A stretch of DNA of 34,261 nt from Rhynchonema sp. JSB1_4 (taxonomy: Eukaryota; Nematoda; Chromadorea; Monhysterida; Xyalidae). The position numbers were made by a program, and so were the translations under genes. Each line of letters begins with the position of its first letter. The stretch's first letter is position 1. The stretch lies in contig JASAMV010003089.1 of assembly GCA_030248065.1 (NCBI GenBank), forward strand, positions 1 through 34,261, given 5' to 3'. The notes beneath the pieces were generated by a model. It did no database searches and was not told the origin of the DNA. It saw nothing but the letters and a program-made list of their open reading frames with translations. Shown here one piece after another: positions 1-12,199 of the stretch.

Positions 1-1155
1 TTCAGGTATGAACCACATTCGGAAAGCACAGAAGTTTTACTACATGCGGGGCTCTATTCGGCATACGCTTCGAATAAAGCCCCATGGTGCTCTATCTGGG
101 AATTAAAATGATTTTCAAAATCCGATTTGCCACCTGCTACCGAATAAGGGCCCAGGGGTTGTAACCGGAAAACTCCAGTACTTTTCAAAAAATTCGACAC
201 AAAGTTTTTTTAAAATTTTTTCTTTTTTGTTCCAACCCTGGTCGCACTTGCGCGATGTGCTTTTGATCATAAATCGATGCTCCGGAACGCAAAATATGCG
301 CAAATTGTAAACGGGAACAAGGCGGTTTACAATCAGCGGTCCATCCGTTCTCTGCTTTGGCTTCATATTGGTGTCGATATAGCTTTGGGACACGCATATC
401 ACCGCACTTGCGCGCTTGTCTGTGTGTTCTGTCATTTGTTGCAGAGACTTCACTCCGTGTTGTGCAATCGGCAGATCCCAGCGTGCGGCCATATTGGCCC
501 CATGTGTGTGTCTTGCGATATTACGTAACTTAGTGTATCATCGTACAAATGTGCGCGTTGCTTTCTTCGCCAGCGAGGCTTGTTGTGTTTGCCTTGCGAC
601 TGCGAGGACACAACTTTGCGGTTCTTACTGCAATCAAAATCAATGTAAGCTGATTATGATTCGCAACGTTGTTGTTTGAGTGGTCATCTGAAGGATGCCA
701 TATATTGATCACGTTTCCCTTTGCAACTTACAGTCAAAGATTTCTGGCTTGTTCGAATAGTCTACCGAACTGCTCATGTTCTGTGCCAACTCTATCTGAG
801 CGCCGTGTACAACTCTTAGCGCTCCTTTGTGGCCGTTTTTCGGTCGCGCTGTAGTTTTGCATGCAAACCACAATGTGTTCCGTGGCAGAAACCCACCTTA
901 GGTGCAACAGATAATCCTCCGAGACTGCAGACCGGTAAACTCATAAATTTCCCCGAATTTGGTACTTTTAAAAAATTTTAATTAAAAAACTTCTCGTATG
1001 TTAAAAAATGGTAAATTTGGGTTGTTAGATGTTGGATTTTTGTTTTTCTAGAAAGGTGATGACTTTTAAAAAACAAACACTTTTTTAAAGAGAAGAAACT
1101 TTTTCTGTTCTGTAGCAACGCTGGTCGTTGTTGTTGCGTCATAGCTAACTGCGAC

Positions 1156-1549
1156 CAGGGTTGGGCAAAAAAACGACGGCGTTTTTTCTTAAAAAACGAC
1201 GTTTTTTTTTAAAAAACGCCTGGGTCGTGTTTGGTTTTTTTTTAAATCCTGGGTTTCCTTGATTTTCCCTGATTTTTCAGGGAAAGTACCCTGATTATCA
1301 AGGAAAATCAATTTTTTGTCCTGTTTTCAAAAAAATTTCCGACCAACTTTTACTTTGTCGGGATACGTCGATATACGGAGTTTGACTTTCAATGATGATA
1401 CCGGCCAAAGTTGCTCCCATGATGCGGGTCTGATATGGGATCTTTACAACTCGCTGGAAAAGGGTTGAAACCCGTTTATTTTGCCTCAGAAAACATAGAA
1501 TTATACTTCATTTAACCACGTAAAAAAAACCGTTTTTTGCCCAACCCTG
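1156..1549. mobile_element. hAT-like MITE, family F1, array copy 1
   Basis: Inverted termini read CAGGGTTGGGCAAAAAAACG on the left and TTTTTTGCCCAACCCTG on the right. Flanking 8-mers are ACTGCGAC (1148-1155) and ACTGCCAC (1550-1557), a 7/8 match, as expected for the 8-bp duplication made by hAT transposases. No coding capacity is present, so it would be mobilised in trans. The interior has a self-complementary stretch where tttcagggaaagtaccctga lies between two copies of a tgatt-rich motif. Confidence 0.85.
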
Positions 1550-1732
1550 ACTGCCACACATGCTTATTCTCGTTTGGAGCCCTTTCAAAGTTTAGGTTTT
1601 GTGTTTACATCATCGTCGATAATGTATTTTCGGGCCAAGACGTTTTTATCATAAATATATGAAAATTAATTAGCAGAATTGAATTGAAATCAGCGTTTAT
1701 TTAAAACCCATGTATACCAATTTTCTTGTGAG

Positions 1733-1911
1733 AGAAAACAAGCAGAAATACTGTATGCACAAAAAGATGCATTTTGCAGAAAAAGTGGGAAAATAAAAAA
1801 AGTTGTGAAATAATAAAGACGTGAATTTAAATTTCTAATTTTTAAAAACCGAAAAAGTGGCTACCCGTTAAGAAATTTTTTTTTAATCTTACATTTTTTA
1901 ACCCAACCCTG
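1733..1911. mobile_element. hAT-like family F2 right-end fragment, array copy 1
   Basis: The stretch ends in TTTTTTAACCCAACCCTG and resembles the right part of the F2 element ending at 11152: both carry acaagcagaaa, a doubled atgcat-containing word, aaccgaaaaagtgg and a run of T before the terminus. The equivalent ends in copies 2 and 3 are at 5361 and 8808. No matching left end with target duplication was found in the unit, so this is probably an old truncated insertion. Confidence 0.55.
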
Positions 1912-2038
1912 GTATTGGTCGCACAATGACTTTATAAGAATTGGTCAAATTTTTTTCCTGAATCGCAAAGCAAGCTAGTGACGGGGCTATGACGTTGCGT
2001 TGCGCGATCACACACAAAACACGTAGTAAAGAGAATGT

Positions 2039-2165
2039 TCAGGCCCGGGGGCACCGGGGTTGACTTCTGGGTCATTTTCCGGGGAAAATGTTTTGTGAGA
2101 CCCACAAATACCACAGTGGTTAAGAGGGGCCGAACGTGGAAATCAGGGTTGGGGTCTAGTTTTTT
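2039..2165. other. Divergent G/C-shifted patch in array copy 1
   Basis: Aligned to copies 2 and 3 (copy 2 counterpart about 5488-5615), this patch carries roughly twenty substitutions and small indels. Nearly all are toward G or C, and many lengthen G, C or A homopolymers. The same copies differ by about one base per hundred elsewhere. No gene is affected. See the finding on this patch. Confidence 0.7.
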
Positions 2166-4609
2166 ATAAATTTTTCTTGATTTTTTTGGCCCACTGTCTA
2201 TTTGCTGGCTTTAAAACATTTGTTTGGATGTTTGGGCAGACACCGTTTTCAGATTGGTGAGATTTTTGCGACGTAGGAAGTGTTTGCAATGTCTGATTGC
2301 AATGTGGACGTGGTTTGTAGTCATGATTTTGAATGACGAGGGCGGCTCGGTTTCCCTATTCGAACAATACACAATGTTTGGTGGGGTTGCATAGACGATT
2401 TCGTTTGTGTTCAAAAAAGTACCTTTTCATCTGAACCTTTTGTCGGCTTTGCGCACTGTGCTTTTGAGGTACTGGTACTGGTAAACCTCGCCCTCAATGG
2501 TGGTTTATGTTTGGTCTTACTTAGGCTTAGACCTACAAATAAGACTTAGGATTAGACTTGTCAAGCCTAAGTGGCAGCCTAACTCAAGCCTATCATAAAG
2601 CCTGAAGGCGGTCTACAATCAGCACACAGTCCATCAGGTCTCTTGCTTTGGCTTCATATTGGTATTGATAGCCATGGCACGCGTGTTCTGGTATTTCAAC
2701 TTTTTATTTTGACGCTCTCGCAAAAGCGTAAACACAGACTAGGAATTTCGAAAAGTGTGATTGAAAAAAAATGAAACCGGAATATTTACATGATCTGGTC
2801 AGCCACGCCCGTTTTGCACAGCTTAAGCTTGTTTTTTTATCGGTGTTCAGTTCAGATTCATTGCAATGTTGTTGGTTCCCACACAGACACAACACTGCAA
2901 CACGCGATAACGGATAGAGATAAAAAACCCAACACCAAAGCAACGCATTCTGTCAAATGCAGCAGATACTGTGCGTTATTGAGTCGACATGTCACGCTGT
3001 GCAAAAAATCAGTTTCCAGAACCTGACATTTTTTGATACACATTCCAGTAACCCTAATAATGCTCCCAATATTGGTGCACAGCACGCTATCGGAACACAA
3101 ACTCAAAGGAACACCGAGCACACAGGCTGCATTGCTTGTCAGATTATTTTCAACACTTTTGCGTGATGCTGAGCATTGTGATCGGTTGAGCACAACCCCA
3201 TGTTGGCTAACATGACAGTGGTCAACTCAAACGAATCACTTCGTCAACTCACTACTGCAGCCCCATATGAGCGCGTGAAATAATACAATATATGGCATTC
3301 GGGGTGAGTTGACGACACAAGAATGTGACCGCCACTTGAGTTGGCCACTAATACAGGCCCCCAATGTTTTGTTATTGAATCCTGCTTGTTTGTCTTTAAT
3401 CGCCTTAAATCGTTAATTGCTCTTTTTGAGGACCGTTTTGATTGACATTGGCATTTCAGGTATGAACCACATTCGGAAAGCACAGAAATTTTACTACATG
3501 CGGGGCTCTATTCGGAAGACGCTTCGAATAAAGCCCCATGGTGCTCTATCTGGGAATTAAAATGATTTTCAAAATCCGATTTGCCACCTGCTACCGAATA
3601 GAGGCCCAGGGGTTGTAACCGGAAAACTCCAGTACTTTTCAAAAAAATTCGACACAAAGTTTTTTTAAAATTTTTTCTTTTTTTGTTCCAACCCTGGTCG
3701 CACTTGCGCGATGTGCTTTTGATCATAAATCGATGCTCCGAACGCAAAATATGCGCAAATTGTAAACGGGAACAAGGCGGTTTACAATCAGCGGTCCATC
3801 CGTTCTCTGCTTTGGCTTCATATTGGTGTCGATATAGCTTTGGGACACGCATATCACCGCACTTGCGCGCTTGTCTGTGTGTTCTGTCATTTGTTGCAGA
3901 GACTTCACTCCGTGTTGTGCAATCGGCAGATCCGCAGCGTGCGGCCATATTGGCCCCATGTGTGTGTCTTGCGATATTACGTAACTTAGTGTATCATCGT
4001 ACAAATGTGCGCGTTGCTTTCTTCGCCAGCGAGGCTTGTTGTGTTTGCCTTGCGACTGCGAGGACACAACTTTGCATGCGGTTCTTACTGCAATCAAAAT
4101 CAATGTAAGCTGATTATGATTCGCAACGTTGTTGTTTGAGTGGTCATCTGAAGTATGCCATATATTGATCACGTTTCCCTTTGCAACTTACAGTCAAAGA
4201 TTTCTGGCTTGTTCCAATAGTCTACCGAACTGCTCATGTTCTGTGCCAACTCTATCCGAGCGCCGTGTACAACTCTTAGCGCTCCTTTGTGGCCGTTTTT
4301 CGGTCGCGCTGTAGTTTTGCATGCAAACCACAATGTGTTCCGTGGCAGAAACCCACCTTAGGTGCAACATAAGTATCCTTGACTGCAGACCGTAAACTCA
4401 TAAATTTCCCCGAATTTGGTACTTTTAAAAAATTTTAATTAAAAAACTTCTCGTATGTTAAAAAATGGTAAATTTGGGTTGTTAGATGTTGGATTTTTGT
4501 TTTTTTAGAAAGGTGATGACTTTTAAAAAACAAACACTTTTTTAAAGAAGAAACTTTTTTGTTCTGTAGCAACGCTGGTCGTTGTTGTTGCGTCATAGCT
4601 AACTGCGAC

Positions 4610-4999
4610 CAGGGTTGGGCAAAAAAACGACGGCGTTTTTTCTTAAAAAACGACGTTTTTTTTAAAAAAACGCCTGGGTCGTTTTTGTTTTTTTTAAATC
4701 CTGAATTTCCTTGATTTTCCCTGATTTTTCAGGGAAAGTACCCTGATTATCAAGGAAAATCAATTTTTTGTCCTGTTTTCAAAAAATTTTCGACCAACTT
4801 TTACTTTGTCGGGATACGTCGATATACGGAGTTTGACTTTCAATGATGACTCCGGCCAAAGTTGCTCCCATGATGCGGGTCTGATATGGGATCTTTACAA
4901 CTCGCTGGAAAAGGGTTGAAACCCGTTTATTTTGCCTCAGAACACATAGAATTATACTTCATTTAACCACGTAAAAAAACCGTTTTTTGCCCAACCCTG
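4610..4999. mobile_element. hAT-like MITE, family F1, array copy 2
   Basis: Same termini and the same imperfect 8-bp duplication (ACTGCGAC / ACTGCCAC) as the copy at 1156. The insertion therefore predates amplification of the 3.45-kb unit. Confidence 0.83.
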
Positions 5000-7900
5000 A
5001 CTGCCACACATGCTTATTCTCGTTTGGAGCCCTTTCAAAGTTTAGGTTTTGTGTTTACATCATCGTCGATAATGTATTTTCGGGCCAAGACGTTTTTATC
5101 ATAAATATATGAAAATTAATTAGCAGAATTGAATTGAAATCAGCGTTTATTTAAAACCCATGTATACCAATTTTCTTGTGAGAGAAAACAAGCAGAAATA
5201 CTGTATGCACAAAAAGATGCATTTTGCAGAAAAAGTGGGAAAATAAAAAAAGTTGTGAAATAATAAAGACGTGAATTTAAATTTCTAATTTTTAAAAACC
5301 GAAAAAGTGGCTACCCGTTAAGAATTTTTTTTTTAATCTTACATTTTTTAACCCAACCCTGGTATTGGTCGCACAATGACTTTATAAGAATTGGTCAAAT
5401 TTTTTTCCTGAATCGCAAAGCAAGCTAGTGACGGGGCTATGACGTTGCGTTGCGCGATCACACACAAAACACGTAGTAAAGAGAATGTTTCAGACCTGCG
5501 GCAACGTGGTTGATCTGCTGGATCATTTTCAGGTGAAAATGTTTTGTGAGACTCACAAATACCACAGTGGTTAAGAGTGACTGAACGTGAAAATCAGGAT
5601 CAGGATCTAGTTTTTCATAACTTTTCTTGATTTTTTTGGCTCACTGTCTATTTGCTGGCTTTAAAACATTTGTTTGGATGTTTGGGCAGACACCGTTTTC
5701 AGATTGGTGAGATTTTTGCGACGTAGGAAGTGTTTGCAATGTCTGATTGCAATGTGGACGTGGTTTGTAGTCATGATTTTGAATGACGAGGGCGGCTCGG
5801 TTTCCCTATTCGAACAATACACAATGTTTGGTGGGGTTGCATAGACGATTTCGTTTGTGTTCAAAAAAGTACCTTTTCATCTGAACCTTTTGTCGGCTTT
5901 GCGCACTGTGCTTTTGAGGTACTGGTACTGGTAAACCTCGCCCTCAATGGTGGTTTATGTTTGGTCTTACTTAGGCTTAGACCTACAAATAAGACTTAGG
6001 ATTAGACTTGTCAAGCCTAAGTGGCAGCCTAACTCAAGCCTATCATAAAGCCTGAAGGCGGTCTACAATCAGCACACAGTCCATCAGGTCTCTTGCTTTG
6101 GCTTCATATTGGTATTGATAGCCATGGCACGCGTGTTCTGGTATTTCAACTTTTTATTTTGACGCTCTCGCAAAAGCGTAAACACAGACTAGGAATTTCG
6201 AAAAGTGTGATTGAAAAAAAATGAAACCGGAATATTTACATGATCTGGTCAGCCACGCCCGTTTTGCACAGCTTAAGCTTGTTTTTTTATCGGTGTTCAG
6301 TTCAGATTCATTGCAATGTTGTTGGTTCCCACACAGACACAACACTGCAACACGCGATAACGGATAGAGATAAAAAACCCAACACCAAAGCAACGCATTC
6401 TGTCAAATGCAGCAGATACTGTGCGTTATTGAGTCGACATGTCACGCTGTGCAAAAAATCAGTTTCCAGAACCTGACATTTTTTGATACACATTCCAGTA
6501 ACCCTAATATGCTCCCAATATTGGTGCACAGCACGCTATCGGAACACAAACTCAAAGGAACACCGAGCACACAGGCTGCATTGCTTGTCAGATTATTTTC
6601 AACACTTTTGCGTGATGCTGAGCATTGTGATCGGTTGAGCACAACCCCATGTTGGCTAACATGACAGTGGTCAACTCAAACGAATCACTTCGTCAACTCA
6701 CTACTGCAGCCCCATATGAGCGCGTGAAATAATACAATATATGGCATTCGGGGTGAGTTGACGACACAAGAATGTGACCGCCACTTGAGTTGGCCACTAA
6801 TACAGGCCCCCAATGTTTTGTTATTGAATCCTGCTTGTTTGTCTTTAATCCCCTTAAATCGTTAATTGCTCTTTTTGAGGACCGTTTTGATTGACATTGG
6901 CATTTCAGGTATGAACCACAGTCGGAAAGCACAGAAATTTTACTACATGCGGGGCTCTATTCGGAAGACGCTTCGAATAAAGCCCCATGGTGCTCTATCT
7001 GGGAATTAAAATGATTTTCAAAATCCGATTTGCCACCTGCTACCGAATAGAGGCCCAGGGGTTGTAACCGGAAAACTCCAGTACTTTTCAAAAAAATTCG
7101 ACACAAAGTTTTTTTAAAATTTTTTCTTTTTTTGTTCCAACCCTGGTCGCACTTGCGCGATGTGCTTTTGATCATAAATCGATGCTCCGAACGCAAAATA
7201 TGCGCAAATTGTAAACGGGAACAAGGCGGTTTACAATCAGCGGTCCATCCGTTCTCTGCTTTGGCTTCATATTGGTGTCGATATAGCTTTGGGACACGCA
7301 TATCACCGCACTTGCGCGCTTGTCTGTGTGTTCTGTCATTTGTTGCAGAGACTTCACTCCGTGTTGTGCAATCGGCAGATCCGCAGCGTGCGGCCATATT
7401 GGCCCCATGTGTGTGTCTTGCGATATTACGTAACTTAGTGTATCATCGTACAAATGTGCGCGTTGCTTTCTTCGCCAGCGAGGCTTGTTGTGTTTGCCTT
7501 GCGACTGCGAGGACACAACTTTGCATGCGGTTCTTACTGCAATCAAAATCAATGTAAGCTGATTATGATTCGCAACGTTGTTGTTTGAGTGGTCATCTGA
7601 AGTATGCCATATATTGATCACGTTTCCCTTTGCAACTTACAGTCAAAGATTTCTGGCTTGTTCCAATAGTCTACCGAACTGCTCATGTTCTGTGCCAACT
7701 CTATCCGAGCGCCGTGTACAACTCTTAGCGCTCCTTTGTGGCCGTTTTTCGGTCGCGCTGTAGTTTTGCATGCAAACCACAATGTGTTCCGTGGCAGAAA
7801 CCCACCTTAGGTGCAACATAAGTATCCTTGACTGCAGACCGTAAACTCATAAATTTCCCCGAATTTGGTACTTTTAAAAAATTTTAATTAAAAAACTTCT

Positions 7901-8058
7901 CGTATGTTAAAAAATGGTAAATTTGGGTTGTTAGATGTTGGATTTTTGTTTTTTTAGAAAGGTGATGACTTTTAAAAAACAAACACTTTTTTAAAGAAGA
8001 AACTTTTTTGTTCTGGAGCAACGCTGGTCGTTGTTGTTGCGTCATAGATAACTGCGAC

Positions 8059-8446
8059 CAGGGTTGGGCAAAAAAACGACGGCGTTTTTTCTTAAAAAAC
8101 GACGTTTTTTTTAAAAAACGCCTGGGTCGTTTTTGTTTTTTTTAAATCCTGAATTTCCTTGATTTTCCCTGATTTTTCAGGGAAAGTACCCTGATTATCA
8201 AGGAAAATCAATTTTTTGTCCTGTTTTCAAAAAATTTTCGACCAACTTTTACTTTGTCGGGATACGTCGATATACGGAGTTTGACTTTCAATGATGACTC
8301 CGGCCAAAGTTGCTCCCATGATGCGGGTCTGATATGGGATCTTTACAACTCGCTGGAAAAGGGTTGAAACCCGTTTATTTTGCCTCAGAACACATAGAAT
8401 TATACTTCATTTAACCACGTAAAAAACCGTTTTTTGCCCAACCCTG
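8059..8446. mobile_element. hAT-like MITE, family F1, array copy 3
   Basis: Third copy within the tandem array. It differs from copy 2 mainly by shortened A/T runs, and its flanking 8-mers are the same as in the other two copies. Confidence 0.83.
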
Positions 8447-8811
8447 ACTGCCACACATGCTTATTCTCGTTTGGAGCCCTTTCAAAGTTTAGGTTTTGTG
8501 TTTACATCATCGTCGATAATGTATTTTCGGGCCAAGACGTTTTTATCATAAATATATGAAAATTAATTAGCAGAATTGAATTGAAATCAGCGTTTATTTA
8601 AAACCCATGTATACCAATTTTCTTGTGAGAGAAAACAAGCAGAAATACTGTATGCACAAAAAGATGCATTTTGCAGAAAAAGTGGGAAAATAAAAAAAGT
8701 TGTGAAATAATAAAGACGTGAATTTAAATTTCTAATTTTTAAAAACCGAAAAAGTGGCTACCCGTTAAGAAATTTTTTTTTAATCTTACATTTTTTAACC
8801 CAACCCTGGTA

Positions 8812-9085
8812 TTGGTCGCACAATGACTTTATAAGAATTGGTCAAATTTTTTTCCTGAATCGCAAAGCAAGCTAGTGACGGGGCTATGACGTTGCGTTGC
8901 GCGATCACACACAAAACACGTAGTAAAGAGAATGTTTCAGACCTGCGGCAACGTGGTTGATCTGCTGGATCATTTTCAGGTGAAAATGTTTTGTGAGACT
9001 CACAAATACCACAGTGGTTAAGAGTGACTGAACGTGAAAATCAGGATTGATTTGATGAATTCTTATATGGTCATTGTGCGACCAA
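8812..9085. mobile_element. TA-flanked inverted-repeat element (TTGGTCGC family), intact
   Basis: The left end is TTGGTCGCACAATGAC and the right end is its reverse complement GTCATTGTGCGACCAA. TA dinucleotides lie outside each end (8810-8811 and 9086-9087), as for Tc1/mariner-type MITEs. The symmetry continues outward for a few bases (cctgg / ccagg), so the border may lie slightly further out. In array copies 1 and 2 only the left part exists (from about 1915 and 5365), because the unit continues with other sequence after 5598. Inside is an accacagtggttaag motif like a tRNA A box. Confidence 0.65.
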
Positions 9086-9087
9086 TA

Positions 9088-9150
9088 CCAGGTAGCGGCG
9101 GCAACCTACCCACCGTACCAAGGAGGGGCGGCTATCTACACTGTAGGGAG
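9088..9150. other. Short unassigned spacer
   Basis: Relatively GC-rich single-copy sequence between the end of the tandem array and the first hAT-like terminus. Nothing recognisable. Confidence 0.5.
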
Positions 9151-9679
9151 CAGGGTTGGACAAAAAAATTTAAAAAAAGGATTTAAAAAAATTTTTTTTA
9201 AATTTTCTGGCTTCACAATTAGGGTTGGATAAAAAAATGTAAATAAGTTTTTTGTAAAAAAAATTTTTCAAAAAAGTAAGGCACTTTTTCAATTTAAAAA
9301 ATTTTAAATGTAGGTCCACTTTTTTATTTCTTTCCATTTTCATCATAGCCAAGATTTTTCAAGGTTAAAATTAGTGTTTGTATGTCTATTATTGCTCATG
9401 CTTCTAAAAAAACGACCGCGGCGCTTGTATTTCACTTTGCAATGGTGTCATGAAAACTCAAATAGGCACTGGACATCCCTGTAATCGTCAAACATTACAT
9501 AGGGCACCTCATATTCCGGTGGGTATACGCAATCGACGTTGTTAGCCTGTTTGCATAGGCCCTACTTTAGTCATTTGCTAGCTTTGTGGCATGAAGTATG
9601 TTGCAGGTTTTTATCGCTGTTCACCTTTATCTACAAACCCGCAACCAGCAGGTTGACCTTCGTGCTTGCGTAATACTCC

Positions 9680-11152
9680 CAGGGTTGGATTAAAAAAATT
9701 TTTTATTATCGAACTTTTTTTAACTTTTTGGAATTTTAAAAAAAATTTTAAAATTTACTTTTTTTATTCCGGACCACAAAAATTTCGGTTCTCAACATGA
9801 AAAATGGTCGAAAATTTTTGTAAGTATATTTGATTGCACTTGAGAATATAGGAATAGTTGACACCGACCAGTTGTGTTCACAAACGGGCAGTAGCGAGGT
9901 TATACTTTTTACAATGAGCCAGATAACGTGACAATTCGCGTTGGGGATAGCCTGTCAACCATATGTACCAACCTGTTTCAAAAAAAGAGGTCAATTAAAA
10001 AATTTTTTAAAAAAAAATTTTTTTTTGAAACTCAGATTTTGCTTTTTTTAATAAAAAAAATTGCCCAAAATGGGCTAAAATGTCCAAAAATGGCCTTTTT
10101 CGAGGCAAAAAAATTGGCACTTTTTTTCTGTGGACGAGACAATTTTTCCAAAATCGCGCCTGCGGCGCCCTGTATTGTCCCCAAATCCGTACAGGGATGC
10201 GCGGGGCTGGTCTTTTATAGTGATGTGGCACCGATAATGTACTACTACATGCTATTACACATGTATATATGCAGGTATGGTGCAAAACCGGGCGCGCAAA
10301 GTCGATCTGACGCGCAAGACTTGGGCTGTAATCGATATTTTGATGGGCGTATATCAGATATACGGCATTAGATGCATTAAAATACGTTGTACGGCTTGCT
10401 ACAATACATCAGAGTAACATCGTTAGTGAACATCAACCCCGGACTGGTCGGAGACCATGGAATCTGCACAATACTACCGGGTGTCACCACACAAGTTCGG
10501 TCTGAGGCGAAAATTTTTCAATTTTTGAAAATTATGTTGTATCGATTTCACTTATCCTGAAACGTCGTTTGCAACACTTTTTCTAATAAAAAAATTTTTC
10601 GTCAAAAAAAATCAAAAAAAAAATTTTTTTTTAAAAAAAAAAGCTCGTTAATAAAAAAATTTTTTTTTTCAACCCTGGTACCAACATCTGTAGCTTGTAG
10701 TATAAAAAGTGAAGGGAAGGTGAAGTCACGGGCAAGGTAAATGATTGGCATATTTTTAAGTTACATGAAAACAGGTGCATAACCCGCGGTGTTGGAACGA
10801 TAATTTTGGACTTCAAGCAGATTTGAGTTCCTGGAATAACTGAATGCGCACATAATGACGGCTGCTTAGGTTGTTTAGTACAGCCACGGACTGTCTAACG
10901 TTGTAATGACATTGTACCGATGTGAAATACAAGCGCCGCAGGCGATTTTTTGAGAAAAAAAACAAGCAGAAACATGCATAAAAACATGCATTTTCATCAC
11001 AAAAAGGGGGAAAATAATAAAAAAAAGTTGTTAAATAATAAAAAAAGTGAACTTACTTTTCTAATTTTTAAAAACCGAAAAAGTGGCGAACTTTTTTTAA
11101 AAACAAAAATTTTTTTTACAAAAAATTTTTTACTTTTTTTAACCCAACCCTG
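9680..11152. mobile_element. hAT-like F2 element, forward orientation, nested
   Basis: The left terminus is CAGGGTTGGATTAAAAAAAT and the right terminus is TTTAACCCAACCCTG. Flanking 8-mers are AATACTCC (9672-9679) and AATACACC (11153-11160), a 7/8 match. Without the inner insertion at 9973-10677 its own length is about 760 bp, close to the 778 bp of the intact copy at 14545. There is no transposase frame; open frames here are low-complexity A/T translations. Confidence 0.85.
9973..10677. mobile_element. Innermost hAT-like insertion with perfect 8-bp target duplication
   Basis: GTACCAAC occurs at 9965-9972 and again at 10678-10685, directly flanking the element. The right end is TTTTTTTTTTCAACCCTG; the left end has drifted to CTGTTTCAAAAAAAGAGG. 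Removing the element and one duplication restores a continuous F2 interior (atatgtaccaac / atctgtagc). The interior holds a 147-residue frame on the plus strand (9928-10371) that crosses the element border and is rich in K and F, so it is not regarded as a gene. Confidence 0.85.
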
Positions 11153-11300
11153 AATACACCCACTGAGTTTGTCACCTAGTTCATCCGAGTCATTGACGCG
11201 CAAATGCGCAGATGCGAATGCATTGTGAATTCGGCGTTGGTGGCGCACCTAGGAGTGGACAAATTGGACGGCGCCCAGGGAGCACTTTCTATTTCATGCA

Positions 11301-12199
11301 ATAAAAACTTACAATTTGTAGCCAGCTACATACAATCGTAAATCCACTTCCCACTGTAATTTTGTATCCAGTTGCAATGTTTTCTAGCTGGATACAATAG
11401 AGCTGGAAGTGTTAAATTATTTTCCAATAAATTGCCTCTAGATATGATAAACATTATTAAAAAATCGGGCCCGAGTCAAATGATGGATAAACAATCAAAC
11501 TGCATCGAGTTACAGTAGCCATTTAAGAAAGAAGAAGGAGAACATTACTCCAAAGTTGTCAAAAGAATAAAAATTGCACATACCCGTGCTTACTGTCGAT
11601 AAATTTGGCTGTCTACCATGCAGAAGTGCAAAAAATTGCGCGGTACGCCGCAAGGATTATACTTTCGCATGGCATTTACTTAAAATTTTATCGCGAAATT
11701 TTAAAGAACCGTCAATACCTATAGTTTCCCGGAGAAAGACGCTAAATCCAAACCCAAGCAAACACTGAGATAAAAACGATTTTTTTACAACCAGCAGACA
11801 GTCACTGGATAACTGTGGCGTTTTCCATAAGTGCCCATACGCCATACTGTCTTTAAATTCTGTGTGCGCCATTGCTCGAAGTCGATCAGTTATGAACGAT
11901 TCAGTGACACGACAAGTGTTTCTGCAGCTTATTGCGTATTGCCCGTATTCTGTGTGTTTTATGAGTAAATCTTCCTCACTTGACCACAAACTATTATACG
12001 ATACCACAGAGCAACAGTCATCGGCCCACATAAACTATGCCTTTGTAATCGCACCGATATCACAAAAATCCCCTTCGTTAGTGATGTACGTATGTACTGT
12101 ATGTAGGTATGTATAGGACAAGTCACAAAAGACATTTATCAATTAAAATTGCATTTTTTCGGGGTTTTGAAGGTTTTTTTACTAACTTGATGAAATCTC
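11301..12199. other. Intergenic or intronic stretch, no supported gene
   Basis: A minus-strand frame from 12031 to about 11657 has fairly ordinary amino-acid composition in its first 80 residues and could be a decayed gene fragment, but I recognise no domain and see no convincing splice context. A short hairpin built on TTGTATCCAG / CTGGATACAA lies near 11365-11400. The missing upstream exons of the plus-strand gene at 12661 may lie here or beyond the tandem array. Confidence 0.4.

Larger units (their letters stand above)
1..9047. repeat. 3.45-kb direct tandem repeat array, 2.6 copies
   Basis: Three head-to-tail copies are visible: 1-3454, 3455-6903 and 6904-9047, the first cut by the window start and the last truncated. 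The word ttcaggtatgaaccaca recurs at 1, 3455 and 6904. Copies agree almost base for base outside one patch (2039-2165). Copies 2 and 3 share small differences from copy 1, for instance one base fewer near 3739 and 7188, so they are the closer pair. Frames of 140-149 residues occur on both strands in copies 2 and 3, but they overlap each other antisense, the equivalent frame is broken in copy 1, and none resembles a known family. I see no credible gene in the unit. Each unit contains an F1 element, a hAT-like right end and the left part of a TTGGTCGC element. It could be a local segmental amplification or an assembly-sensitive satellite. Confidence 0.93.
9151..11300. mobile_element. Old hAT-like F2 element, reverse orientation, host of nested insertions
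   Basis: It starts with CAGGGTTGGACAAAAAAATT. A second terminus-like word at 9220 suggests either an internal repeat or two overlapping decayed ends. The body follows the intact element at 14545-15322 in the same order: a cacttttt block, ggtccactttttt, attgctcat, a cgcggcgctt block, then acatccc. It is interrupted at 9680 by a younger F2 element and resumes at 11153, where cccactgagtttgtcacc matches cccacagagttacc in the intact copy. The distal terminus is lost, so the right border is approximate. Confidence 0.6.

Noticed and set aside
3508..4172. Overlapping frames of 141-149 residues in the array units on both strands
   Set aside because: They lie antisense to each other, are broken by a one-base change in copy 1, and have no recognisable domain.
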